In this document: positions 7,144 through 15,881 of the stretch, in pieces
Layout: each line of letters starts with the position of its first letter
Numbering within the stretch: the first letter of the stretch is position 1
Assembly: GCF_021261325.1 (NCBI RefSeq)
Contig: NZ_JAJSBI010000018.1
Coordinates: forward strand, 124,001 to 188,000
Source of the DNA: Streptomyces guryensis
Lineage (GTDB): Bacteria > Actinomycetota > Actinomycetes > Streptomycetales > Streptomycetaceae
Length of the DNA: 64,000 bases
Reading direction: 5' to 3'
Translations under genes and position numbers: made by a program
Notes under the pieces: model-generated
What the model was told of the DNA's origin: nothing
The model's input: the letters and a program-made list of their open reading frames with translations, nothing else
Database searches by the model: none

Positions 7144-8182
7144 GGTTCCTCGCGATCACCCTGCTCGCCGAGGAACTGGGCTTCGACGGCTTCGGCGTGG
7201 GGGAGCGGCACGAGCGGCCGTTCGTCTCCTCCTTGCCGCCGGTGGTGCTCAGCCATGTCGCCGAGCTGACCAGGCGCATCCGGCTGTTCACCGCCGTGAC
7301 GACCCTCAGCCTGCTGGACCCGTTCCGCGCCGAGGACTACGCCACCCTCGACCATCTCTCGGGCGGCCGCCTCGACCTGTGCCTCGGCCGCTCGGGCGGC
7401 GGTCCGCCGGGTGAGAGGGCGACCGGGCCGACGACCACCCCGGTCGTCGACGGCCGCGCCCCGAACGCCCTGCTCATCCCGCCCCGCTTCTCCTTCGAAC
7501 GCCTCCTGGGCTCACCCGGCGTCGCCCTGCGACGCAGGCCGACCTGCTCCCCGACGCCGCATCGCAGGACCACGCCGAGCAGATCGACGGCGCCCTCGCC
7601 CGGCTGGCCGGCACCTACCGCTCCCCGGAGGGGGCGAGGCGCACGCATGCCGTGCCGGGCGAGGGCGCCGAGGGCGAACTGTGGATCCCCGGCAGGAGCG
7701 GCGGCCAGAGCGCGGAGGTCGCCGGCGCCCGCCGGCTGCGGTTCGCTGCCGACTACCACGTCAGCCCGGCCACCGTCGCGGAGGCGGTGGACGGCTACCG
7801 CTCCGTCTTCCAGCCGTCCGACGCCCTCGACAAGCCGTACGTCAGTGTGTCCGTGGACGTCGTTGTCGCCGAAGACGACGAGACCTCCCGCGAACTCGCC
7901 ACCGGTTACGGCCCGGGTGCGCAGCATCCGCACGGCCGAGGGCGCGATCGAGTTGCCGACGCCGCAGGACGCACGCGCTCGCCCCTGGACGAGGACCGCG
8001 CCCTCGTCCAGGACCGCCTCGACACCCGGTTCGTCGGATCCCCGGCCCGGGTGGCCGACCCGTTGGAAAGGCTCCAACAGGCCACCGGCGCCGATGAGTT
8101 GCTCATCACGACGATCACCCACGACCAGGCGGGCCGGGTGAGGTCGTACGAGCTGCCGGCGCAGGAGTGGCGGCGGCGGTGA
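7140..8182 (+). pseudogene. Decayed third LLM flavin monooxygenase, with several lesions
   Basis: From GTG 7140 a frame reads RFLAIT and jumps directly to LLAEELGFDGFGVGERHERPF. The roughly 25 residues usually separating these blocks are missing. It continues through TLDHLSGGRLDLCLGRSGG and PRFSFERLLGSPGVAL to about 7550. The sense then moves to another frame (ADLLPDAASQDHAEQIDGAL, then ELWIPGRSGGQSAEVAGAR, NYHVSPAT-like AADYHVSPATV). At about 7905 it shifts for some 25 codons (VRSIRTAEGAIELPTPQDA), and then shifts back to DEDRALVQDRLDTRFVGSPARVA through 8182. At least three frameshifts and one deletion are needed to explain this, so it is a genuine pseudogene rather than one sequencing error. 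The two halves may come from different LLM subfamilies, implying a fusion deletion. Confidence 0.8.
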
Positions 8183-8185
8183 GAC

Positions 8186-8695
8186 TCAGCAGCCCGTGCC
8201 GGTCGGGGTGAAGGCCACGCGCGCGTGCGCGTCCGCTGCCAGGACCTGGTGATAGGTCTCGCGGGTGACCCGGTACCAGACGTCGTCGCGAGACTTGCCG
8301 CCGGTCACGTCGTCCAGGCTCACGCACCACCGTTCCGGGCGGACGACCCGCCGGTAGCTCTCCGTGCCCTGACGGACCTTCCGGCAGCTCTGGTGGTGCT
8401 CGGTGGTGTACCAGACACGGGTCGTCTTCCGGGTGCCGGTGCCCGGGCGCGTCGTGTGCCTGACCTGCCTGGTGGTGGACGTGCACTTGGTGACCAGGTG
8501 TGCCCGGGTGCCGGTGACCGTCTTCCGGGGGAGGTGACGGAGGGTGTCCCGGAGCCCGGAGACGCGCTCCGCGCTCGCCCGGGTCTCCTTGACGACGCTC
8601 CCGTGCCCGGCGGCCTCGGTCCCTGCGCCACCGCATGCACCGAGCCCGGCCATGAGGACGGTCGCCACCGCGGCAGCCGGCAACCGACGCGTCAT
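8186..8695 (-). CDS. Small secreted lipoprotein of unknown function
   Basis: A 169-residue protein with a lipoprotein signal: MTRRLPAAAVATVLMAGLGAC, lipidated Cys at 21. The mature part is Thr/Arg/His-rich with four further Cys (KCTSTT, HQSCRK, RWCVSL and a C-terminal Cys) and the patterns RKTTRVWYTTEHHQSC and DDVWYRVTRETYHQV. I do not recognise a named family. Two ATG codons are possible: 8701 and 8695. AGGGGGAG (complement of 8704-8711) is only two bases from the first but eight from the second, so 8695 is preferred. The gene converges on the LLM pseudogene, ending four bases from it, with no clear terminator between. Confidence 0.7.
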   Translation of the reverse strand: MTRRLPAAAVATVLMAGLGACGGAGTEAAGHGSVVKETRASAERVSGLRDTLRHLPRKTVTGTRAHLVTKCTSTTRQVRHTTRPGTGTRKTTRVWYTTEHHQSCRKVRQGTESYRRVVRPERWCVSLDDVTGGKSRDDVWYRVTRETYHQVLAADAHARVAFTPTGTGC

Positions 8696-8913
8696 GAACA
8701 TGTCTCCCCCTGAGGTCGGCGGCCAGCGTAGCCGACCTCTGGCTGCTCCTGGCCGAAAACGAACGGCCTGGAGGTCTCGGTAAGGGTTCGATATGAGCTC
8801 GGTATGACGGGCGGCGAACGCCGGACCCGGCGCGGTCCGCCCGGTGGCGGGCGGCGTAAAGTGCCTGGCCGGGTCCGGTCGGGTGGCCCGACATGCCGTG
8901 GAGGGAGCGCGCG

Positions 8914-9879
8914 ATGGCCAGTCCGCCGGAACTCACCGTGGGACGGCTGCTGTCCTCATGGCAACCGGACGTGCCCGCGCTGCTGCTCGTCCTGCTGCTG
9001 GGTGCCCTCTACGGCTGGGGCGTACGACGACTGCGGCGCCGGGGCGAACGCTGGCCCGTGTCCCGCATCGCCGCCTTCGTGGTGCTCGGCCTCGGCACCC
9101 TCGTCGTGGCGACCATGTCGGCCCTCGCCGTCTACGACCGCGTGCTGTTCTGGCCGGCCGCGGTGCAGAACATCCTGCTCGACCTGGTCGCTCCGCTCGG
9201 CCTTGCGCTGGGCGACCCGCTGCGACTGGCCGTCCGCGCCCTGCCCGAGGGTGCCGCCGGGCGCGTCCAACGGGCGATGACCGGACGTCTGGTGCGCGTG
9301 CTCACCTTCCCGCTGGTCAGCACGGCCCTGGTGCTGGCGACCGAACTGACCGTGTACTTCACGCCGTACTTCGAGACGGCCCTGCGCGACGGCTGGCTGC
9401 ACCAGCTGATGTATCTGCACCTGCTGCTCGCCGGTTGCCTGTTCGTGGTGCCGGTGCTCACCCGCGAGGAGGCGCTGCCCGCCTGGTGCACCCATCCCGT
9501 GCGGGCGGCGCTGGTGTTCCTCGACGGCATCGTCGACGCCGTCCCCGGCATCGTGGTCATGACCCACGGCACGCTGATCGCCGGTGCCTGGTATCTGCAC
9601 CATGCCCCGCCCTGGTCGCCGGACGTGCACCACGACCAGCAGGTCGGCGGCGGCGCGATGGTCGGCATCGCCGAGCTGGTGGCACTGCCCTTCCTGCTTG
9701 CCATCCTGGCCCAGTGGGCCCGCACCGAACGCGCGACGACCGCCGCGCTGGACCGCAGGCTGGCAACGGAACTGATCCCGGCCGCGCCCCCGCAGGGGCA
9801 GCCCGAGTCGCCCGACCTCGTACGCCCATGGTGGGAGACCGAGAACAGCGAGGTCGCCCGGCGCATCCGGCAGCAGTGA
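8914..9879 (+). CDS. CtaG/Caa3-type cytochrome c oxidase assembly membrane protein
   Basis: A 321-residue polytopic membrane protein with about seven segments, including ALLLVLLLGALYGWGV, IAAFVVLGLGTLVVATM, LVSTALVLATELTVYF and MVGIAELVALPFLLAIL. The conserved ALAVYDRVLFW, QNILLDLVAPLGLALG and YLHLLLAGCLFVVPVL blocks are those of the CtaG_Caa3 family, linked to copper delivery or assembly of aa3/caa3 oxidase. An upstream ATG at 8893 exists, but GGAGGGA at 8900-8906 lies seven bases from ATG 8914, which fixes the start. The soluble tail is charged and ends RRIRQQ. It stands alone and is followed by a terminator at 9904-9934. Confidence 0.85.
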   Translation: MASPPELTVGRLLSSWQPDVPALLLVLLLGALYGWGVRRLRRRGERWPVSRIAAFVVLGLGTLVVATMSALAVYDRVLFWPAAVQNILLDLVAPLGLALGDPLRLAVRALPEGAAGRVQRAMTGRLVRVLTFPLVSTALVLATELTVYFTPYFETALRDGWLHQLMYLHLLLAGCLFVVPVLTREEALPAWCTHPVRAALVFLDGIVDAVPGIVVMTHGTLIAGAWYLHHAPPWSPDVHHDQQVGGGAMVGIAELVALPFLLAILAQWARTERATTAALDRRLATELIPAAPPQGQPESPDLVRPWWETENSEVARRIRQQ

Positions 9880-9903
9880 CCCGACGCACCGCCCCCGGCG
9901 CCA

Positions 9904-9934
9904 GGCCTGCCGACCGTACGTAGGTCAGCAGGCC
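9904..9934. terminator. Bidirectional terminator between convergent ctaG-like and rlmA-like genes
   Basis: GGCCTGCCGACC (9904-9915) pairs with GGTCAGCAGGCC (9923-9934) with one mismatch around a 7-nt loop. It lies between the + gene ending at 9879 and the - gene ending at 9952. As usual in Streptomyces there is no strong T-run. Confidence 0.6.
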
Positions 9935-9951
9935 CATGCGCCCGCTCGTGC

Positions 9952-10803
9952 TCACCGGGGCCGGTAGGCGGTGGCCAGCACGGAGACGGTGACCTGATCG
10001 GGCAGGGAGCCGTCATGGCCGAGGTCTGCCCGCCTCACGTGCCGTGCGCTCGGTGTCATCGCCACCAGGTCCAGGGCATCCGGCCTGGCCAGGGGTGCGG
10101 GGTACTCCACCCGTTCGGTGACGGTCGCCTTGAAGAAGGGGTCCAGTGCCTGGTGCAGGCGCTGTTCCTTGGCCGGGTCGATCGTGACCATCGCGGGCAA
10201 CCGGCCGCGCAGCTCGGCCAGGTGGCGCCCGGTGGGACGGATCACGATCAGCCGGCCGGCAGGACGCAGCACGCGGTGGAACTCGGCCGGGTTGCGCGGG
10301 GCGAACACGTCCAGCACGACATCGGCCGCCCGGTCGGCCAGCGGGAAGGGCCGGAAGACGTCCCAGGCCGCCGCGGCGGCTCGTTCGTGGGCTCGGGCTG
10401 CGGAGCGCAGCGCGCGCACCGACGTGTCCAGTCCGAGGCCACGGGCGCCGGGCAACTCGTCGAGTACGCCGGCCAGGTAGTAGCCCGTGCCGCACCCGAC
10501 GTCCACCACCGTGGCCTGCTCGGGCACGGCGTCGGCCGCCAGGTTGGCCCCGGCTTCGCGGATGGGTGCGTAGGTGCCGGTGGACAGGAATCGGTCCCGG
10601 GCCCGGACCATGGCCGCGTCGTCGCCGCTGGTGGCGCGGGTGCCCGTCAGCAGGCCGGCGTAGCCGTGGCGGGCGATGTCAAAGGTGTGGCCCACCGGGC
10701 AGCGCAGTGCGCCGCGGTCGGGATGCAGGCGGCGTGTGCGGCAGGCGGGGCAGCGCAGCAGGTCGAGGGAGAGTTCGAGGGCAGGGGGAAGCGACACGGG
10801 CAC
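9952..10803 (-). CDS. RlmA-type rRNA guanine-N1 methyltransferase (TlrB-like)
   Basis: A 283-residue SAM-dependent methyltransferase. The N-terminus has a zinc finger with Cys18, Cys21, Cys35 and His39 (LRCPACR...LRCPVGHTFD), followed by RHGYAGLL, both diagnostic of RlmA(I)/RlmA(II). These modify G745 or G748 of 23S rRNA; the RlmA(II) member TlrB gives tylosin resistance. The SAM-binding loop is VVDVGCGTGYY, with RAADVVLDVFAPRNPAEFHRVLRP downstream. GTG 10803 is preceded by AGGAGTG. It stands alone, with no macrolide gene nearby. Which of the two G residues is modified cannot be told from sequence by eye. Confidence 0.82.
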   Translation of the reverse strand: MPVSLPPALELSLDLLRCPACRTRRLHPDRGALRCPVGHTFDIARHGYAGLLTGTRATSGDDAAMVRARDRFLSTGTYAPIREAGANLAADAVPEQATVVDVGCGTGYYLAGVLDELPGARGLGLDTSVRALRSAARAHERAAAAAWDVFRPFPLADRAADVVLDVFAPRNPAEFHRVLRPAGRLIVIRPTGRHLAELRGRLPAMVTIDPAKEQRLHQALDPFFKATVTERVEYPAPLARPDALDLVAMTPSARHVRRADLGHDGSLPDQVTVSVLATAYRPR

Positions 10804-10923
10804 GAGGCACTCCTGGCAAGGGGTGAGGGAAGGAACCGTGCCTGCACGCGCGCTCAGAACGGCACTGCCTCAATGAGGAACGGACAGCGCCGGGAACGTG
10901 GTTCGCGCGGTCGGCACACCAAG

Positions 10924-10951
10924 GAGGGCGATGCCGTCCGGCATCGCCCTC
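10924..10951 (-). terminator. Strong hairpin downstream of the broken kinase gene
   Basis: GAGGGCGATGCC (10924-10935) and GGCATCGCCCTC (10940-10951) form a perfect 12-bp stem with a GTCC loop. It lies 87 bp beyond the stop of the minus-strand kinase remnant and upstream of the RlmA-like gene, so it most likely ends transcription of the former. The rest of the 234-bp gap (10804-11037) holds nothing recognisable. Confidence 0.65.
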
Positions 10952-11037
10952 AGCGCCTTCCGATCACAGGAAGCAGCAGTGCGGGGTGCTCATGAATGCC
11001 ACACCACAAGTCTACGAGAACCGGCGAAACCGCCTAG

Positions 11038-11563
11038 CTACGCATGACGGTCGGTCACCAGGGCCCTCCGCAGGGCGGCCGGCGGTTCCTCTGGGTCTGC
11101 CCCCGCGGTGTCCACGACGATGCGTTCGCGGTTCCACGACTCGTACTCCCTGGCGGCGACGTCTGCCCAGCCCGGAAGCGGCAGCGGCAGCGGCAGATCG
11201 GGGATGTCCACCGACCGTGATGCCACGCACCGCCGGTGCTCCGCGGGATCCGAGCAGATCACCTCCACCTCGGCCCAGGGGACACCCGCCCGCACCGCAG
11301 CGTCCCGCAAGGCGTCCCATGTGACCGCCGGCGGATTCACCGACTCCGCGATCACGGCCAGGCCCTGCCGCGGATGTTCCTCGGCCGGCGCGCACCCGAC
11401 GACGTAACCCGCCGGCCCCACGGGAGGCCGCGCCGGCCCGGAGCGGACCAGTGCCTGTTCGATGGTGCCCACCCGTACATGCACCGCCCGGCCTCCTGGG
11501 CCAGGAGCCGGGCGCAGGGGTGGTCTTTCCGGTGAGGGGCAGGCCTCCGATCACCACGAGCAT
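11038..11563 (-). pseudogene. P-loop kinase (AAA_33-like), frameshifted
   Basis: ATG 11563 begins MLVVIGGLPLTGKTT, a Walker A motif (GGLPLTGKTT) typical of small P-loop kinases that phosphorylate small molecules. Directly after it the reading becomes Pro/Gly/Arg-rich nonsense. The family pattern resumes in another frame at about 11484 with VHVRVGTIEQALVRSG, then GYVVGCAPAEE, VIAESVNPPAVTWDALR and EVEVICSDPAEHRRCVASR, ending at 11038. Restoring one protein of about 170 residues needs at least one indel in 11485-11520, and the replaced stretch suggests two compensating ones. The product is unlikely to be active. It overlaps no other gene and lies 26 bp from the FAD oxidase stop. Confidence 0.7.
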
Positions 11564-11589
11564 GCGGTCATCCTGCTCCCCGTGCGGTG

Positions 11590-13062
11590 TCAGAAGACGC
11601 CCTGACCAGGCGCCAGGATCCCGCACGGGTCGTACCTGCGCTTCGCCGACTCGAACAGGGGCCAGGCCGGGCCGAAGTGGGCGCGCCAGTCCGCGCGGGT
11701 GAAGGGGATGCTGCCGACCGGGTACTGCGTGCCGCCGGCCGCCGCGGTGGCCTCGTAGGCCCGGCGGTTGGCGGCGAGGAGGCGGTCGACGGTGGCGGTG
11801 TCGTCCGGCGGGGTGGCGCGCAGGACGGCGAAGAGGTACGGGACGGGGCCGTCGGGGGTGCGCAGGAGGGGCGTGGTGAGGCGCTCGCGCAGGAGAGGGT
11901 ACACGAGGACGACGCCGGGGCCCAGGTCGGTCGTGGTGAGAGTGTCCAGTACGTCGCCGGTGAGGGCGGCCGCGGACCGGCCGGGGAGCAGGAGGTTGAG
12001 CCAGGGGTGGGCGTACGACCAGAGGCCGGCCTTCTTCAGGGCTTCGACCGCGGGGGCGATCCGGTCGAGGAAGTCGTAGTAGCGGAGGTCGGCCCGCTCG
12101 ACGCCGGACGGGTTGTGGCGCAGTCCGCGCAGCAGGACCGTGTCGTCCGGTGCGGGGCCGACGGGCGGGCCGTAGGCCACGGCCTCCAGGGTGTGGACGC
12201 TGAAGGCTCCATGGGCGTCCGCCGAGACCTGGCCCTCGACGTAGTCGAAACGGCCCTCCCGGACCAGGGTGCGCTGGTCGTCGAGGAAGGTCTGCAGGTC
12301 GTCGTAGGGCAGCAGGTAGTGCCGTACGGTCTCAGGCGCCGGCAGCAGGCGCAGGGTGGCGGCGACGATGACCGCGCACTGGCCGAGACCGGCCAGGACG
12401 GCGTGGAAGAGGTCGGGGTGCCGGGTGGGGGAGCAGTGCACCAACTCGCCTGCCCCGGTGACGACTTGGAGGGCGGTGACGTTGTCGACCTGGGCGCCGT
12501 GCCGGTGGGTCTGGCCGCCCAGACCGCCCACGGACAGGGTGCCGCCGACGGAGAGTTCGAGGTAGTCGGTGAAGACCGGCGGGGTGAGGCCGTGGGCGAT
12601 CGTGGCCTTGGTCACCTCGCTCCATCTGGCGCCCGCGCCGACGGTGACCGTCGCGCCGTCCGGGCTGAGGGGGCCGATGTCCGCGAGGGTGGCGGTCTCG
12701 ATGACCAGGCCGCCGCGGACCTGCGCCTGACCGTTGGTGGCATGTCCCTGGCCGCGCGGTGCGAGGGGCAGGCGGTGCGTGTTGCAGAAGCGGACCATGG
12801 CGACGACGTCACGGACCGAGCCGGGGCGCAGGACGGCGACGGGACGGCGGCGCACGATGTGGCCGTAGTCGTCGGAGGCGGCGTCGAGTGAGGCCTCGTC
12901 GATGGCGAGCGCGCCGTCGAGCGCGGGGATTCCCGCCAGGCCCCCTCCGGAGCCGGAGCCGTCCACGGCCCAGCTCCGGGCGGCGGGGTCGAAGCCGACC
13001 ACCGCCGCACCGGAGGCCGTGAGTCCGCGCAGCAGGGCACGCCGTGACGGTGTGTGGGGCAT
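11590..13062 (-). CDS. FAD-binding (PCMH/berberine-bridge or cytokinin-dehydrogenase-like) oxidase
   Basis: A 490-residue flavoprotein oxidase. SRRALLRGLTASGAAVVG at the N-terminus looks like a Tat signal, suggesting export or membrane association. The PCMH-type FAD domain follows: VAVLRPGSVRDVVAMVRFC, LPLAPRGQGHATNGQ, ATVTVGAGARWSEV, SVGGTLSVGGLGGQTHRHGAQVDNV. That last block closely resembles cytokinin dehydrogenases. The C-terminal half ends RRYDPCGILAPGQGVF, the usual end of the VAO family. Two more upstream codons could start it (13098), but GAGGTGG (complement of 13071-13077) is eight bases from ATG 13062. The substrate is unknown; plant-associated Streptomyces carry related enzymes. 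Confidence 0.82.
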   Translation of the reverse strand: MPHTPSRRALLRGLTASGAAVVGFDPAARSWAVDGSGSGGGLAGIPALDGALAIDEASLDAASDDYGHIVRRRPVAVLRPGSVRDVVAMVRFCNTHRLPLAPRGQGHATNGQAQVRGGLVIETATLADIGPLSPDGATVTVGAGARWSEVTKATIAHGLTPPVFTDYLELSVGGTLSVGGLGGQTHRHGAQVDNVTALQVVTGAGELVHCSPTRHPDLFHAVLAGLGQCAVIVAATLRLLPAPETVRHYLLPYDDLQTFLDDQRTLVREGRFDYVEGQVSADAHGAFSVHTLEAVAYGPPVGPAPDDTVLLRGLRHNPSGVERADLRYYDFLDRIAPAVEALKKAGLWSYAHPWLNLLLPGRSAAALTGDVLDTLTTTDLGPGVVLVYPLLRERLTTPLLRTPDGPVPYLFAVLRATPPDDTATVDRLLAANRRAYEATAAAGGTQYPVGSIPFTRADWRAHFGPAWPLFESAKRRYDPCGILAPGQGVF

Positions 13063-13170
13063 GGGTACAACCACCTCGCACGCGACTTGGATGATCAACT
13101 CTCCGTCATCCTAGGCAAGTTGGGCCTGTCGCGGTGGTGTGCCGTGCTGCTCGCGGGGGAGCGGATCAGG

Positions 13171-14688
13171 TCATTTCCTGGTGGCGAGTGTCGCGCGGGT
13201 CGGCTTGCCCAGCGCCCAGAACAGCACGCCCAGGAGCATGAAGCCGGCGAGCGGTACTGCCTCCGTCAGCAGGTACTTCCAGCGCTCGTCGTGGCTCCAG
13301 CCGTCCGGCGCGTACGCGGATCCGAACCAGTGGTCGCCGAGGCCGGGGGCGACCAGCTGCACGCTGGCGAACAGGATGAGGGCGGTGAGTACGACGCTGA
13401 TGATGCGGGGGATGGGCGCCTTGTACGGGCGGGGGACGTCCGGTGCCTTGCGGCGCAGTACCGCGAGCGCCGGGAAGATGCCCAGGTAGCTGACGAGGGT
13501 CGTGGAGACGGCGAGGCCGAGGACCGCGCCGAAGAGCTTGGCCGCGCTGCCGTGGGTCAGTTCGTGGGCCAGCACCAGGACGACGGTGGAGACCAGGCCG
13601 CTGAGGATGTTGACCCGCACCGGGGTGCCGAACCGGCTGGAGATGACGCCGAGGAAGCGGGGCGCGGCACCGTCGTAGCCCGAGACGGCGAGGGCGCGGT
13701 CGGAGCCCATGATCCAGGTGACGCCCGAGGACAGCACCGTGAGGATGAACATGACCGCGGCGAGGTCCCCGAGCAGACTGCCGGCACCGCTGAGTGTGGC
13801 CGTGCCGTCGGAGGCGACGTGGCCGCCGTAGACGGTGAAGACCTGCCGGATCGCGTCGAGGAACCCGCCGAGACCGGTGACGGCCTTGACCGGCAGGACG
13901 AGCAGGATGCCGAGGATCGGCAGTGCGTACAGCGCAACGGAGAGGGCGGCGCTGCGGAAGATGGCGAAGGGCACGTCCTTCTGGGCGTCGGTCATCTCGT
14001 CGCCGGCGGTGTTGGGCAGTTCGAAGCCGACGTAGTTGAACATCAGGACCGGCACCAGAGCGACGAAGCCCGCGTAGGTCGGCGAGAAGTCGCCGGCCCC
14101 GAAGCCGTGCAGGCCGTGCTTGATCCCGTAGATCACGACGGTGACGGTGAACAGGCCGAGGAGGACGAAACGGCTCCAGGCGCCGAGGGTGGGAATCCAC
14201 TTGCCGACGTCGAAGGAGAGGATCGCGGCGAGTACACCCAGCCAGACGAACACGAGGGTGAAGCCGTAGAAGGCCGGGGTGCTCAGGTCCTTGCCGTCGT
14301 TGAAGAAGGTGGTGAAGGCCGTGACGGCGGAGACGGAGAGCGTGCCGCCCAGCCACACCGGGTTGGTGATCCAGTAGAGGAAGTTGTTCACGGCGCCCGC
14401 GAGGCGCCCGAAGGCCCGGCTGGTCCAGATGTAGGGACCGCCCTCGTCGGGGAACGCGGCCCCGAGTTCCGCGGTCAGCAGCGCGGAGGGCACGAAGAAC
14501 ACGAGAGCCAGCACGATCAGCCAGGTGAACGCCTCGGCACCCTTCGAGGCCACCGTGCCGATGGTATCCACGCCGACGATGGTGCACAGAAGGAAGAAGA
14601 GAATGTCGAAGCGGCCGAAATGCTTGCGCAGCTTCTGCCGCTCCGACTGGGCCGCTGCCGGCTCGGACGCTATCTGGCCAACGGTCAC
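13171..14688 (-). CDS. APC-superfamily amino acid permease, 505 aa
   Basis: A polytopic transporter with about twelve hydrophobic segments, e.g. FDILFFLLCTIVGVDTI, FTWLIVLALVFFVPSALL, LLGLFTVTVVIYGI, ALPILGILLVLPVKAV, VSTTLVSYLGIFPALAVL and AVPLAGFMLLGVLFWAL. APC hallmarks are AFPDEGGPYIW after the third segment, PVLMFNYVGFELPNTAGDEM and the ALAVSGYDGAAPRFLG loop. GTG 14688 (MTVGQ) is supported by AGGAGC five bases upstream; the open frame extends further but is Arg/Trp-rich and implausible. It imports or exchanges an amino acid or amine. The FAD oxidase follows 108 bp downstream, perhaps in the same transcript, but the pairing gives no clear pathway. Confidence 0.87.
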   Translation of the reverse strand: MTVGQIASEPAAAQSERQKLRKHFGRFDILFFLLCTIVGVDTIGTVASKGAEAFTWLIVLALVFFVPSALLTAELGAAFPDEGGPYIWTSRAFGRLAGAVNNFLYWITNPVWLGGTLSVSAVTAFTTFFNDGKDLSTPAFYGFTLVFVWLGVLAAILSFDVGKWIPTLGAWSRFVLLGLFTVTVVIYGIKHGLHGFGAGDFSPTYAGFVALVPVLMFNYVGFELPNTAGDEMTDAQKDVPFAIFRSAALSVALYALPILGILLVLPVKAVTGLGGFLDAIRQVFTVYGGHVASDGTATLSGAGSLLGDLAAVMFILTVLSSGVTWIMGSDRALAVSGYDGAAPRFLGVISSRFGTPVRVNILSGLVSTVVLVLAHELTHGSAAKLFGAVLGLAVSTTLVSYLGIFPALAVLRRKAPDVPRPYKAPIPRIISVVLTALILFASVQLVAPGLGDHWFGSAYAPDGWSHDERWKYLLTEAVPLAGFMLLGVLFWALGKPTRATLATRK

Positions 14689-14797
14689 TGGAGCTCCTGC
14701 GTGCGCGCGGGGTACGGGTGCGATTCGGCCAATGATCGGCGCCACCGCACAACCGCACAAGCGTTCCTGTGCAAGTCTTGACCATCGCCACGGCGCC

Positions 14798-15733
14798 TCA
14801 GGGCAACGGAAACCCAGCCGAAACATCGGACCCGGAAGGCGCGGGACCGGTGGATACGGCAGCGCCGTCCGACCGGGCCTCCAGCGCCCGCAGCACCGCC
14901 ACCATGTCCTCGCCACCATGGCCCTGCGCCACCGTTTCACCGAAGAGGGTGTGGCAGACGTCGAGCAGAGGGGAGGCGAGACCGGCCTTGCGGGCGGCCT
15001 CCGCGATCAGCCGGTTGTTCTTGAGGACGTCCGCGGCCGCCGCCTGGACGGTGAAGTCCCGGTCCAGCAGCTTGGGTGCCTTCGTCCGGGAGACGGCGCT
15101 GGCCATCGGGCCCGCGTCCAGGACATCCCGCAGCAGCCGCGGGTCGAGTCCGTGCCGGTCGGCGAAGTGGAACGCCTCGGTCAGCCCGGTGACCAGCGTG
15201 ATCAGGAACAGGTTCACCGAGAACTTCATCAGCAGTGCGCCCGGTACGGGTCCGCAGCCGAACGTCTCCCGGCACATGGGGGCCAGCAGCGGCCGTACGG
15301 CCTGCACGGCGTCGTCGTCCCCCGCCAGCATCGCCACCAACTGTCCGTGCTCCGCCGGGACCCGGGACCCGGAGACCGGGCCCTCGACGTAACGCCCGCC
15401 CGCGCTGTGGACGGACTCCCGCAGGCCGGCCGAGTACTCCGGCGAGGTCGTGCCCATGTGGACGACGGTGTGCCCGGTGAGCCGCGCGGCGAAGTCCGGG
15501 GTGCCGCGCCCCAGGACCGCGTCGACGGCGCTCTCGTCGGCCAGCATCAGAATCACGGTCCTTGCCCGGTCGAAGACCTCGGCGGGGCTCGCCGCGACCT
15601 CGGCTCCGGCGGCCCGCAGGGCTTCGCACCGGGCCGGAGTGCGATTGAAGACGACCAGAGGAGTCCCGGCGCGGGCGAGGTTGAGCGCCATGGGCTGCCC
15701 CATGACCCCGAGGCCGACGAAACCCACGTACAC
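14798..15733 (-). CDS. NAD(P)-dependent dehydrogenase, 3-hydroxyisobutyrate dehydrogenase family
   Basis: A 311-residue beta-hydroxyacid dehydrogenase. The dinucleotide fold opens almost at once: YVGFVGLGVMGQPMALNLARAG, then LVVFNRTPARCEAL. The family catalytic Lys is in GPVPGALLMKFSVNLFL. The substrate strand GRYVEGPVSGSRVPAE is also present, so the enzyme should be active. GTG 15733 lies just after GGACGGTGG; earlier starts would add a meaningless leader. Relatives reduce or oxidise tartronate semialdehyde, hydroxyisobutyrate or imines. It is divergent from a TetR gene with two identical-arm palindromes between, so TetR control is very likely. Confidence 0.85.
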   Translation of the reverse strand: MYVGFVGLGVMGQPMALNLARAGTPLVVFNRTPARCEALRAAGAEVAASPAEVFDRARTVILMLADESAVDAVLGRGTPDFAARLTGHTVVHMGTTSPEYSAGLRESVHSAGGRYVEGPVSGSRVPAEHGQLVAMLAGDDDAVQAVRPLLAPMCRETFGCGPVPGALLMKFSVNLFLITLVTGLTEAFHFADRHGLDPRLLRDVLDAGPMASAVSRTKAPKLLDRDFTVQAAAADVLKNNRLIAEAARKAGLASPLLDVCHTLFGETVAQGHGGEDMVAVLRALEARSDGAAVSTGPAPSGSDVSAGFPLP

Positions 15734-15787
15734 GACGCACCACCGTCCTGGCTCACCCGGAGGCAGCCGGGCTGCCACTGCCCCCGA

Positions 15788-15832
15788 CTATGACAGTGGT
15801 CATAGTAGCCCGCGCTATGACAGCGGTCATAG
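15788..15832. promoter_or_regulatory. Tandem TetR operators between dehydrogenase and TetR genes
   Basis: Two 18-bp palindromes share perfect 7-bp arms: CTATGAC-AGTG-GTCATAG at 15788-15805 and CTATGAC-AGCG-GTCATAG at 15815-15832. Centres are 27 bp apart. They occupy the divergent promoter of the dehydrogenase (start 15733, minus) and TetR regulator (start 15882, plus). Dyads of this size are typical TetR-family operators. The symmetry is seen directly; identity of the bound protein is inferred from position. Confidence 0.8.
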
Positions 15833-15881
15833 AGTGCGAGGGAGGTTCGGCAGTGCACGGCGGGCTGGGAGGAGACCGAGG

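Noticed and set aside
9952..10803. RlmA-like gene as a dedicated antibiotic self-resistance gene
   Set aside because: No macrolide or other biosynthetic genes in the window; housekeeping rRNA modification is equally likely.
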